Shown here: piece by piece, positions 10,132 to 19,835 of the stretch
Layout: every line of letters begins with the position of its first letter
Numbering within the stretch: the first letter of the stretch is position 1
DNA from: Azolla caroliniana
Taxonomy: Eukaryota; Polypodiophyta
Direction of reading: 5' to 3'
NCBI GenBank assembly: GCA_043228905.1
Contig: JBHGNT010000012.1
Coordinates: 13,268,001-13,332,000 of the forward strand
Length of the DNA: 64,000 bases
Translations under genes and position numbers: made by a program
The notes under the pieces: model-generated
Seen by the model: the letters and a program-made list of their open reading frames with translations, nothing else
Databases searched by the model: none
Told to the model about the DNA's origin: nothing

Positions 10132-10587
10132 TATTAGAGACATGAACTAATGTAATCATTAGATAAGGATAGAATATAGATAGATAGAAAGGAGAGAGAG
10201 AGAAAGAAGGGTGCCGATCCACCCGGACCACCCCCAAGCGAAGGGATCAAGACGGACTTGAGCCTCAATCAGCGTCCCATACCACCGCCGTGGCGTCGAG
10301 TCGTACCTGGTGCGGGCGCACTCGTTACAAGAGTTGACCCACCATAAGACAAAGTCTCGACGTAGTCAACAAGCTAATCAAATGAGGGTAGCTAGGCCTC
10401 TTATTTATAGCGATACCCAAGGCCCCTAGGCAAGTTCACACTTGGCCTTATGGGTTGTCTCAATCCCAAGGATTAAAATTAATCCTCCCCTTCTTTACAC
10501 TCTCATTTAACCCTCACACTTATCCACGTGTATAGAATACTACGGTAAATTCTCACCACAGGATATTCTATGGCCATGCCCGTAACA
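10132..10587 (-). repeat. G1 LTR 1 (5' LTR of copy A)
   Basis: A 456-bp LTR on the minus strand begins TGTTACGGGC. It matches the other G1 LTRs over its full length, including TATAAATA and the GAGACAACCCAT segment. It abuts LINE sequence at 10588. Confidence 0.9.
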
Positions 10588-11150
10588 ACTAACATCAAGG
10601 GTAGAGTGAACTCAGCCTTAATAATGTCATGTGGGACCGTCGATTTGCTTCGGAGTTGGCATGATAACATCATCACCAATGGTCTCTCTAATTGCGTCCA
10701 CATGAAAGATGGTGGTCTTGGAGCCCAAACCTTACGAGCAATAAAATCCGTGATCTCATCAATGTAGATCCCAAAAAGAGTCGGAGATAGGGAGCAACCT
10801 TGTTTTACACCAATAGTGCTAGTGAAACAATCGGATATGCCACTTGGGCATCGAACACACCCGGACACTTGTTCATATAGTGCATAGATGGCCCAAACCA
10901 TGTCATTTGGTATCCTCAAGCTTTTAAGCCTATCAAAAAATCGCTCTGTAGGGACTGTGTCAAAGGCTTTGCGGAAGTCCACAAAACAACAACATGATTT
11001 CTTCTTGCGAGCCTTAGTTTGGTCAATTAAGCATCTAAGTGTGAAGATATGATCAATAGTGGAGAAGCCTCATCTAAAGCCAGCCTGTTCAGGTGCACGA
11101 AGATTTAAGGTCTCCATATAATCACTAAGCTTTGCTGCCATTATTTGGGT
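10588..11150 (-). pseudogene. LINE (non-LTR) reverse transcriptase fragment
   Basis: Minus-strand translation gives non-LTR RT blocks: an upstream GFSTIDHIFTLR-like segment, then CFVDFRKAFDTVP and GVKQGCSLSPTLFGIYIDEI. These are the fingers/palm motifs of plant LINE RTs. The catalytic YADD block is not reached before the sequence ends at the G1 LTR. There are several frame breaks upstream. It is a dead fragment into or next to which G1 copy A landed. Confidence 0.8.
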
Positions 11151-11271
11151 CCATGGGGTCCATGGGGGCCACTGTGTTCATGGTCCATTATGGTGGAAAA
11201 CCCTCAGCAAGGGCACGATTGAATATTAGAGTTAGCAAGGGAGCTAGACACTCTCTCGCACGATTGAAGAT

Positions 11272-11272
<1 letters not shown>

Positions 11273-11310
<38 letters not shown>
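11273..11310. repeat. (AG)n microsatellite
   Basis: About 19 uninterrupted AG units, immediately before the tRNA-like segment. Confidence 0.95.
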
Positions 11311-11312
<2 letters not shown>

Positions 11313-11680
11313 TAGATGGATGTAGTTCAGTTGGTAAGGTTGCCCAATGGAGATATGTATGAAGTATATAATAGAGAGATGAGGAAATTGGGTTCGAATG
11401 GAGACCAGGTGGTCATGGGTTGAACCCTTACATTCCATCGTGGCATCTAGTGAATTAAGAGATATGTATGAAGTATATAATTGAGAGGTGAGGAAATTGG
11501 GTTTGAATGGAGACTAGGCGGTCATGGGTTCAACCCTTACATTCCACTGTGGCAGCTAGTGAATTAAGAGATATGTATGAAGTATATAATAGAGAAGTGA
11601 GGAAATTGGGTTTCGAACCCAAGACGCAATGCTTATAGTGTAACAACTTACCACTAAGTTAACATAATTACGATAAAAAA
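11311..11680. repeat. tRNA-like, SINE-like segment (uncertain)
   Basis: TAGTTCAGTTGG (11323-11334) fits the Pol III A-box consensus TRGYNNARNNGG, and GGTTCGAATGG (11391-11401) resembles a B box. Additional B-box-like GGTTCAACCC motifs follow. At about 11618-11665 the opposite strand reads another tRNA-like stretch (GGGTTCGAAAC downstream of TAGTGGTAAG). The A-to-B distance (68 bp) is longer than in a real tRNA and no cloverleaf can be drawn, so it is not a tRNA gene. A tRNA-derived SINE remnant is possible. Confidence 0.35.
11350..11620. repeat. 109-bp tandem repeat, about 2.5 copies
   Basis: Units start at 11350, 11459 and 11568, each with GAGATATGTATGAAGTATAT. The first two are full, the third partial. 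Units differ at a few positions. Confidence 0.9.
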
Positions 11681-11689
11681 CAACAAAAG

Positions 11690-12218
11690 AGAGAGAGAAT
11701 CTATTAAATCAATAGCAGAGCTCCTACAGACATCAACCCTCCCCCATTTATATCTCTCAGGCATCATTACGACGGCCAAGGCCCTGAAATTCCTCTCCTG
11801 TCAGAGAGGAATCTCCACCACAATCTTCTCCTTAACTACCTCACCTACCACTCTTTTCTTCTCCTACATGTGCACTAAAGTACATATTATACTCACTCTT
11901 TCAAACAACACAGACAAATTGAATATGAAGATTCAAGCAAGATAACAAGAAGTAGGAAGCGCAGTTGTGCTCTAATGGAAACTCTTATTCCTCTTCTGTA
12001 AAACGCTCTCTATACAATGTTATTGTTGGGCTTATATACTCAAGCCCTAACTTGAGAACTTGTTCACACTTAAGGATACAATTTGGAAGGAGGGGGGAAG
12101 GAGTCAGCCTTTTAATGTGTTCCTTGTACACGCTTGTTCCTGTGCTCCTCGATGGATCCTCGATCGGTCTTCGGGTTCATTTCGTCTCCTCTCTAGTCAA
12201 TTTCATTGCACTTGATTG
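11690..12218. other. Unassigned intergenic or unknown-element sequence
   Basis: I see no convincing reading frame, LTR ends or known motif. A short GA stretch lies at its start. It separates the LINE/tandem-repeat block from the 5' LTR of G1 copy B and may be part of an older unrecognised element. Confidence 0.4.
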
Positions 12219-12673
12219 TGTTCTTACGAGCATGACCATATAATATCCCCTGGTGAGAATTTATTGTAGTATTCTATACATGTGGATAAGTGTGAGGGTT
12301 AAACGATAGTGTAAAGAAAGGGAGGATTACTTTTAATCCGTGGGATTGAGACAACCCATTAGGCCAAGTGTGAACTTGCTTGGGGGCCTTGGGTATCGTT
12401 ATAAATATGAGGCCTAGCTACCCTCATTTGATGACATCTTGACTACATTGAGACTCTGTTTCATGGTGGGTCAACTCTTCTAGCGAGCACGCTAGCACCA
12501 GGTACAACTTGACACCACGGCGGTGGTATGGGACGCTGATCGAGGCTCGAGTCCGTCTCGATCCCTTCGCTCGGGGGTGGTCGGGTGGATCGACACCCTT
12601 CTTTCTCTCTCTCCTTTCTATCTATCTATCTTTTATCCTTATCATATGCTTACTTTAGATCATAACTCTAACA
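12219..12673 (+). repeat. G1 LTR 2 (5' LTR of copy B)
   Basis: A 455-bp LTR begins TGTTCTTACGAGCATGACC (others begin TGTTACGGGC) and ends CTCTAACA, giving TGTTA/TAACA-type termini. More diverged than LTRs 4 and 5. Confidence 0.9.
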
Positions 12674-12675
12674 AT

Positions 12676-12687
12676 TGGTATCAGAGC
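12676..12687 (+). other. G1 copy B primer binding site (tRNA-iMet)
   Basis: TGGTATCAGAGC lies two bases after the LTR. Copies C and D carry a decayed version (TGGTATCAGATT). Confidence 0.93.
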
Positions 12688-14339
12688 TTATGTTTCTAAT
12701 GTTTCCTTTGTTTGTTTTTGTCTTCTTGATGGATGGTGATCGATCGACGTGCAGTTGACCTTGATCCAAATAGCGATCAACAAAGGAACTTCGGTAACTC
12801 TTTCTTGTTTTTTTTTTTTGTTTTTTTTCTTCTCCCATCTAATCATGTATATGGTCAATATGAATTTATTTCATTGATTCAATGATGTTGTAGTGTAATT
12901 AATTGGTTGTATAAAACGTTTACATATGTGTATGAGGTCAATACCTCATTTGACATATATTTAATATGTGATTAGTGTCGTATGCGTACGAGGTTAATAC
13001 CTCAATTGCGTATTACATTCACATACATATGTTACGTATGCGTATGAGGTCAATACCTTGATTTTTTGTAAATGATATGCGTTTGGTGTCGTATGCATAA
13101 GAGGTCAATACCTCAATTGCGTATTACGATTAACCCTTATTATTGGATGTTTCATGTGTGTAGAGGCTATATGCCTCAATTATGTGTCTCGATTTCATCA
13201 TACGTTGGCTATTTGATGTTGGGATTTTTCTTAATATACGCATATGTGGTGTATACGTATTTGATCATATATGTGTGATAAATATACATATGTGTATGTT
13301 AGTTATAACGTAATTTCTATATTGAATGTTGTCCTTTTCGGGGAAAGGATCTTGGTGTCCGTCCTCACATTTTTGTGAGAACGGCGTAGTCATCATCCTT
13401 TTTTCAACAATCTTTTTGTTGAAATCCCCGTTGGTCACTTCGATTTCATTACGTAACGAAACGATCATAGCCACAATGATGGTGAGAACGTACGGCTTGA
13501 CCCACTTCATGTGAGGTCGCTCATATCCAAAATCCCTCCCTCATTACATGGATATGATGCCACCATGAGATCATTCTAACGAAAGGCATTCATAATGAAC
13601 CATGTGATGGGCCACGTGGGCCTACTATGAAAAAAGGGCTCATTTGACTTGACCATTGGGTTGCACTTTGGCATATGCCATCATAATTATGAGACTTGAG
13701 GTTAGGTAACATACCAACATAATTTGTGGTAAATGAGAGGGAAATAACGACTCTTGACATATATGTTTCTTTTAAGAAAACATATATGGGCAAATGCCTC
13801 GCATATCTCTTATACGCATAAAACGTTAAATATTCAACACGAGCAACCTATTTGGTTAGCTCAAGTGTTTAATGCATTTGTTCTCGAGTTCCAATATGAC
13901 CAAGACCATACAACATTATTGATACATATGACTATAATACATGTTTAGACTTTAGGTTTAAGTGCACTTCGGGGTCCTCGTAATAGGACTTAAAGAGCCG
14001 AAACCACATATGTGGGCACAGAAACATAGTTTATTGTTAACATTTTTTTCGTGTATAAACTCATGACTCGAACATACGTGGTTGAGCCTCGGGGAGCCGC
14101 CATGAAAAAACGATATAGAGATCAGGGAAAGACATTCATTTGTCACCCCCATGGTTTTAAAAACACCTTTGTGTTACCATAGTAACCTGATCTTGAACAT
14201 CATCTCATACGACTAGAGGGGTATTGACGTGAGATCAAGATATCGATTAATGTTGGCCCATGATATGTTTACATCACGACTTGATGTTATGACTATTTGT
14301 CTGACCTTATCGTATTGCTTTGCCAGAAATAATAATTCA
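12688..14339 (+). other. G1 copy B leader (primer site to gag)
   Basis: This untranslated leader is about 1.65 kb. It holds the stem-loop array (12933-13177), a long hairpin (13758-13788), a splice-donor-like GGTAACTC (about 12796) and a pyrimidine stretch ending in CAG just before gag. Such a long, structured leader is typical of retroelement RNA-handling signals, but no function is shown. Confidence 0.75.
12933..13177 (+). other. Leader stem-loop array, copy B
   Basis: Five units at 12933, 12990, 13046, 13101 and 13163 (spacing 55-62 bp) share a GTATGCGTACGAGGTNAAT-like core. Each contains a small inverted repeat: TGAGGT-CAAT-ACCTCA, GAGGT-TAAT-ACCTC, GAGGT-CAAT-ACCTT (one wobble), GAGGT-CAAT-ACCTC and GAGGC-TATAT-GCCTC. 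The same five-unit array is present in copies D and E. Confidence 0.75.
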
Positions 14340-14729
14340 ATGGCTCAGAATAACGAACCGATGTCATCCGCTCAAGTAGAAGAAACTCAAGCAAATCCTC
14401 TTGGAGCAATCTCCATTGAGTCGTATTTCTTACAAATAAAAAATTTCCTTAGTTCAACCGCTCATCAAATGTCCGAACTTCGGCAATCTCAAAGTGCTCT
14501 CGAGGCACGTGTCATTAGTTTACAACATGACACTAAAAGACCCGATGAGCGTCAAGGTGAAACATCATTTGTCGTAAAGCCATTTACGATAGAAAAAAAA
14601 GAAAGAGCCGAAGAAGCAATATGCACGTGGTTGGGCCAATGGGAGTCTCATTTTGAGCTCTATCCCACGCCAGATAGTACGAAGATTGCATATGTCGGCA
14701 GAGAACTAGGGGGTAAGGTCGCCGCCTAG
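14340..14729 (+). pseudogene. G1 copy B gag, N-terminal part
   Basis: The frame starts at MAQNNEPMSSAQ and shows the gag core (ICTWLGQWESHFELYPTPDS). It ends at a TAG at 14727-14729 where other copies have TGG (AAWWRGL). About 70 bp later the sequence jumps back to leader sequence. Confidence 0.8.
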
Positions 14730-14796
14730 TGGCGTGGGCTCCGAACTTTGGGAAATTGCTCGATACTTAGACAAATTTTGTCACATTTTTTAAGGG

Positions 14797-15344
14797 CCCA
14801 TGATATGTTTACATCACGACATGATGTTATGACTATTTGTTTGACCTTATCCTATTTCTTTTCCAGAAATAATCATTGAATGGCTCAAAATAACGTCCCG
14901 ATGTCATCCGCTCAAAATAATCATTGGATGGCTCAAAATAACGACCCGATGGGAGTCTCATTTTGACCTCTATCCCACGCTAGATAGTACGAAGATTGCA
15001 TATGTCGGCCGAGAACTAGGGGGTAAGGCCGGCGCGTGGTGGTGTGAGCTCTGAACTTTGGGGAAATTTCCCGATACCTGGATAGACTTTGTCACAGTTT
15101 TTAAGGGCCAATTTCTGTAACCTCCCTCTCGAACCGAGGCAGCTCAAGCCTTAATGAACCTCTCTAGCATGAAGTTTTCTCGCTAGAAAACTATGTCCAC
15201 CATGCTAGAACCCAAATCCAAAAATCGGGTCTAGAAGGGGACAATTGGTTAATAGCTTGTTTTGTTAATGGCATCCTCAATTCGGACTATCATTGGATAG
15301 TGCATGATAATGATCCCAAATCCTTCGAAGAGGCCGTTGAAATA
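14797..15344 (+). pseudogene. G1 copy B scrambled second gag segment
   Basis: At about 14797 the leader/gag start region (CCCATGATATGTTTACATC) is repeated, gag restarts at 14880, restarts again at about 14928, then skips to the middle of gag (GGGAGTCTCATTTTGA). It then runs on with many stops until 15344. These are stepwise duplications and deletions, not coding sequence. Confidence 0.8.
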
Positions 15345-15434
15345 TGTTACGGGAACCACGGGATATTATATGGTCATGCCCGTAATACTACGGTAATTTC
15401 TTACCACGGGATATTATATGGTCATGCCCGTAAC
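15345..15434. repeat. Fold-back LTR tip at copy B/C junction
   Basis: Nine bases of forward LTR start (15345-15353) are followed by 32 bases of the reverse complement of the LTR start (15354-15385). Then come 49 bases of the reverse complement of the first 49 bases of the LTR (15386-15434). Forward LTR resumes at 15435 at LTR position 40. All pieces come from the first 50 bp of the LTR. Confidence 0.85.
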
Positions 15435-15850
15435 AATTTACCGTAGTATTCTATACACGTGGATAAGTGTGAGGGTTAAATGATAGTGTAAAGAAGGGGA
15501 GGATTACTTTTAATCCTCGGGATTGAGACAACCCATTAGGTCAAGTGTGAACTTACCTGGGGGCCTTGGGTTTCGCTATAAATAAGAGGCCTAGCTACCC
15601 TCATTTGATCTTTTGACTACATCGAGACTCTGCTCATGTGGTGGGTCAACTCTTGTAGCGAGCGCGCCAGCACCAGGTACGACTCGACGCCACGGCGGTG
15701 GTATGGGACGCTGATCGAGGCTCGAGTCCGTCTCGATCCCTTCGCTCGGGGGTGGTCGGGTGGATCGGCACCCTTCTTTCTCTTTCTCCTTTCTATCTAT
15801 CTTTTCATTATCCTTATCTTAAGCTTACGTTAGTACCTAGATCTATAATA
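15435..15850 (+). repeat. G1 LTR 3 (5' LTR of copy C, lacks first 39 bp)
   Basis: It is 416 bp, identical in layout to LTR 4 from LTR position 40 onward, and ends TATAATA followed by TTTGGTATCAGA. Confidence 0.88.
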
Positions 15851-15930
15851 TTTGGTATCAGATTTTTGTACTAATGTTTCTTTGTTTTTCATTTGTCTTT
15901 TGATTCATGCTGATCGATCGTTGTATCCAA

Positions 15931-15990
15931 CCCACCGTGAATGGGGAATCCAACCCACCGTAAACGTGAATGGGGAATCCAACCCACCGT
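15931..15990 (+). repeat. Triplicated filler at deletion joint
   Basis: The string ATCCAACCCACCGT occurs three times, twice separated by short GTGAATGGGG pieces, just where leader sequence jumps to the middle of protease. It resembles template-switch filler DNA. Confidence 0.8.
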
Positions 15991-18936
15991 AAGTGATCAC
16001 ACCTACACTATGTCCCGATTCAATTAACATATTTTGAACAACAACAACTTGATGAAATCTTAAATGATTTTCATGATGTTTTTCCAAGTGAACTACCTGA
16101 TGGGTTACCTCCTAAACGTAATATAGACCATCGTATAGATATTGTACCTGGTGTTGCACCAATAAGTATACCTCCGTATCGCTTAAATCGATCCGAAGAA
16201 GATGAGGTATCTAAGCAACTCAAGGACTATTTACGAATGGGTTATATACGTTATAGTAAATCTCCATGGGGTGCACCAGTTCTCTTGGTTAAAAAGAAAG
16301 AGGGCACATGGCGTATGTGTATTAATTATCAACGCTTGAATAAAGAAACGATCAAGAATTCGTATCCATTGCCCCGGGCTGACGATCTAATTGACCGTCT
16401 CCAGGGAGCTCGGTATTTTACGAAACTTGATCTCCGTACTGGCTACCATCAAATACGAATAAGTGAGGACGATGTTCCTAAAACGGCATTTCGTACGCGC
16501 TATGGCCATTACGAGTTTTTGGTTATGCCTTTTGGTTTGACCAATGCTCCGGCTACTTTTCAACAAGAAATGAATGACATTTTCCGAGAACAACTTGGAA
16601 AATTTGTCGTTATTTTCTTGGATGATATTTTAGTTTATAGCCGTACATTACAAGAACATGCTAGACATGTCCGCTTTGTTTTACAAACATTGCGTGACAA
16701 ACAGTTTTATGCGAAGATCTCAAAATGTGAGATCTTCAAGAAATCAATTACTTATCTAGGACATCTCATAACCGAACGAGGAGTTGAAATTGATCCTTCT
16801 CGCATTGAGAAAATCAAGCTTTGGCCCACTCTTCGGATTATTCGAGAAATTCGATCATTCCTTGGTTTTGTGGGGTTTTTGCGAAAGTCTCTTCGTAATT
16901 ACTCCCAATTGACGACGCCGTTTACTGATCTTTTAAAAGGTCAAACGCGTAAGTCTACAAAACCTATTGTGTGGAATGCTACACTAGACCTTGCCTTTAA
17001 GGAACTCAAGGACTTTGTTTGCAAGGCTCCTTCACTTCTTTTACCCGATCCTTCAAAACCTTTTGAGGTTGAAACCGATGCAAGCGATTATGCTATAGGT
17101 GTTGTCTTGAATCAAGATGGTAAACCAATAGCATTCGAGAGTAAGAAACTTGATTCTGCTCAATGTCGGTATACCGTTCAAGAAAAGGAATAATTTGCAG
17201 TTATACATGCGCTCAAAACATGGCGCCATTATCTTTATGGAAATCACTTTGTGGTAACTATGGACCACGAGTCCTTGAAATATTTTTGTGACCAACAAGA
17301 CCTGAAAGGTCGTAAGGCACGATGGGCTGATCTCATCCAGGACTTTGATTTTTCCATACGATATCGTAAAGGTTCCATGAACACTGTCGCTAATGCACTA
17401 AGTCGCATCCGTGAAGTTAACACGCTTAGCTTCACTGAAATATCATCAGATCTTTATGATCACCTTCGAGGAAAGTATTCTGATGACAGTTATTTCGCAA
17501 AATACTGGGGAAGAGTTGAGTCTGGAACAGACACCACCACATCCTTGAAGGAATACTTCCACATTGCTAACGGTTTGCTCTACCGTAATGGGAAGGTTTG
17601 TGTCCCAGATTTAACCGAGGTCAAAAAGAGGATTCTTTTTTAATGCCATGATGCACCCTCAGCAGGGCACCCTGGAATACATCGTACACTCGTTCTCATC
17701 TCCACTCAATTTTATTGGCCTAAGATGCGTCCTGACATACATAGCTATGTGACTAAATGTCACCAGTGTCAGGTTAACAAAGTCGAGCGACTTAAAGCTG
17801 CAGGACTTTTACATCCCTTGGACATTCCCAATAATAAGTGGGAAAGTATATCCATGGATTTTATTGTTAGCCTTCCCCGCACCCAAAAAGGTCATGATGC
17901 CATCTGGGTTGTCGTTGATCGACTAACTAAAATGGCCAGATTTATTGCTACTAAAACCACGGTAACAGCTCCTGAATTGGCTTACCAATTCGTTGACGAA
18001 TTGTTTCGTTTTTATGGGTTACCGATGGATATCGTGAGTGATCGAGATCCAAAGTTTACTAGTGACTTCTGGACACAAGTCTTTAAGAAGTTAGAAACTA
18101 CGTTGAGCATGAGCTCCACGGATCATCCTCAATCCGATGGACAGACAGAACGAGTAAATAAAATTATTGAGGACATGCTTCGAGCATACGTTGGTGCAAA
18201 ACCAACAAAATGGGAACGTTATCTCCCAATTTTGGAGTTTGCTTATAACAGCTCCAAGCATACGTCGACGGGATATAGTCCTTTTATGTTGATGTATGGT
18301 TTTCAGCCACGAGCCCCGATTGATGTTAATATACATCATGATGAGTTGCGAAGTACACAAAACTTTCTTCGGGATATGCAAGATATGTTGCATATTGCAC
18401 GAGATAATATAAAAACAGCTCAAGATAGAGCGCGTTTTTATGCCGATCATCATAGGCAACCTCGTGTATTCAACCCTGGACAGAAGGTATTTTTACGTGT
18501 ACCTCACAATTCTAAGACATTGTCTACGGGTAAGTGCGCTAAGTTAGCCCCACGGTTTTGTGGACCTTTTACAGTCCTCAAACGCATTGGGTCATCAGCC
18601 TATCGTCTCGCTCTTCCCAATGGTGTTGGAATTCATCCAGTCTTTCATGTGAGTCGTCTAAAAGAACTTCTAGGTTCTGGCGACAATACAGTTATGACTG
18701 AAACTCTGGTTACTTCTGAAGAATTATCTTCTAAACCACATGTACCAGAAAGAATTCTCGATGTTAAAACAAAAAATTTACGTACTAAAGAAATCCGAGA
18801 ATTGAAAATAAAATGGATGGATAAATCAATAAAAGATGCCACATGGGAACGCGAAAATACTCTTAGAACTAACTTCCCTAACTTTCCATTGCAAGAGTGC
18901 AATGTTTTAAAGAGGGGGAGTATGTTACGGGCATGA
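15991..18936 (+). pseudogene. G1 copy C pol: RT, RNase H, integrase, chromodomain-like tail
   Basis: The order is RT-RH-INT, as in Ty3/gypsy. RT shows [27 protein letters not shown] and the catalytic [11 protein letters not shown]. RNase H starts [13 protein letters not shown]. Integrase has the HHCC finger (CHDAPSAGH, KCHQCQ) and DDE residues in MDFIVSLPRT, SDRDPKFTSDFW and TERVNKIIEDML. The tail (ILDVKTKNLR, KIKWMDKSIKDATWE) fits a chromodomain, which places the family in chromoviruses. Two stops break the frame: TAA 17191-17193 inside RNase H and TAA 17641-17643 just before the integrase finger, the latter shared with copy A. The frame runs 14 bases into the LTR before stopping. Confidence 0.88.
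18908..18922 (+). other. G1 polypurine tract
   Basis: AAAGAGGGGGAGTA sits directly before the 3' LTR start TGTTACGGGC. The same tract precedes LTR 8 at 36506. Confidence 0.88.
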
Positions 18937-19377
18937 CCATATAATATCCCGTGGTAAGAATTTACCGTAGTATTCTATACACGTGGATAAGTGTGAGGGT
19001 TAAACGAGAGTGTAAAGAAGGGGAGGATTACTTTTAATCCTCGGGATTGAGACAACCCATTAGGTCAAGTGTGAACTTGCCTGGGGGCCTTGGGTATCGC
19101 TATAAATAAGAGGCCTAGCTACCCTCATTTGATCATCTTTTGACTACATCGAGACTCTGCTCGTGTGGTGGGTCATCTCTTGTAGCGAGCGCGCCAGCAC
19201 CAGGTACGACTCGACGCCACGGCGGTGGTATGGGACGCCGATCGAGGCTCGAGTCCGTCTCGATCCCTTCGCTCGGGGGTGGTCTGGTGGATCGGCACCC
19301 TTCTTTCTCTTTCTCCTTTCTATCTTTCATTTCTTTATCCTTATCTTAAGCTTACTTTAGTACCTAGATCTATAATA
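18923..19377 (+). repeat. G1 LTR 4 (3' LTR of copy C)
   Basis: A full 455-bp LTR, starting TGTTACGGGC and ending TATAATA. Confidence 0.92.
18980..19108 (+). promoter_or_regulatory. G1 LTR promoter elements
   Basis: CACGTGG (18980-18986) is a G-box/ABRE core, followed by a GATA motif. TATAAATA (19101-19108) is a good TATA box. Both recur at the same LTR positions in the other copies. The G-box suggests but does not show hormone- or stress-linked expression. Confidence 0.45.
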
Positions 19378-19380
19378 TTA

Positions 19381-19835
19381 TGTTACGGGCTTGACCATAT
19401 AATATCCCGTGGTAAGAATTTACCGTAGTATTCTATACACGTGGATAAGTGTGAGGGTTAAACGAGAGTGTAAAGAAGGGGAGGATTACTTTTAATCCTC
19501 GGGATTGAGACAACCCATTAGGTCAAGTGTGAACTTGCCTGGGGGCCTTGGGTTTCGCTATAAATAAGAGGCCTAGCTACCCTCATTTGATCATCTTTTG
19601 ACTACATCGAGACTCTGCTCGTGTGGTGGGTCATCTCTTGTAGCAAGTGCGCCAGCACCACGTACGACTCGACGCCACGGCGGTGGTATGGGACGCCGAT
19701 CGAGGCTCAAGTCCATCTCGATCCCTTCACTCGGGGGTGGTCGGGTGGATAGGCACCCTTCTTTCTCTTTCGCCTTTCTATCTTTCATTTCTTTATCCTT
19801 ATCTTAAGCTTACTTTAGTACCTAGATCTATAATA
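19381..19835 (+). repeat. G1 LTR 5 (5' LTR of copy D)
   Basis: A 455-bp LTR in direct tandem with LTR 4, separated only by TTA. About nine differences from LTR 4 were noted by eye. Confidence 0.92.

Larger units (their letters stand above)
420..10587 (-). mobile_element. G1 chromovirus copy A (Ty3/gypsy), interrupted by copia C1
   Basis: A gypsy element runs on the minus strand: 5' LTR (10132-10587), leader (9142-10131), gag and protease (9141 to about 7800), reverse transcriptase, RNase H and the integrase start (down to 420). Copia element C1 sits inside the RT region at 1683-7008 and can be removed cleanly, leaving one CATGT. The primer site and about 690 bp of leader next to the LTR are deleted, so this copy could not prime reverse transcription. 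The second half of integrase and the 3' LTR are missing; at 420 the sequence flips to a + strand piece of the same family. Family assignment rests on RT and integrase motifs and on a chromodomain-like tail seen in copy C. Confidence 0.85.
12219..15344 (+). mobile_element. G1 chromovirus copy B, 3'-truncated and rearranged
   Basis: The + strand element has a 5' LTR, perfect primer site, full-length leader and gag. Gag is broken by a stop and by internal re-starts, and the element ends inside gag where the fold-back LTR tip of copy C begins (15345). Its LTR end (CTCTAACA) and primer site are the best preserved of the family and define the true LTR boundary. Confidence 0.85.
15345..19377 (+). 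mobile_element. G1 chromovirus copy C, gag-deleted
   Basis: This element has two LTRs (15435-15850, tip-damaged; 18923-19377), a decayed primer site and the best preserved pol of the family, but gag and nearly all of the leader are deleted. The deletion joint carries a small triplicated filler (15931-15990). It directly precedes LTR 5 of copy D with only 3 bp between. Confidence 0.85.

Noticed and set aside
10503-10586. Extension of the LINE RT reading frame into 10503-10586
   Set aside because: Those codons lie in the G1 LTR; the LINE part ends at 10588.
11318-11402. A true tRNA gene
   Set aside because: The A-to-B box distance is too long and no cloverleaf or acceptor stem can be formed.
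12900-13200. CRISPR-like regular spacing in the G1 leader
   Set aside because: Units are degenerate, lie inside a eukaryotic LTR element, and have no variable spacers or cas genes.
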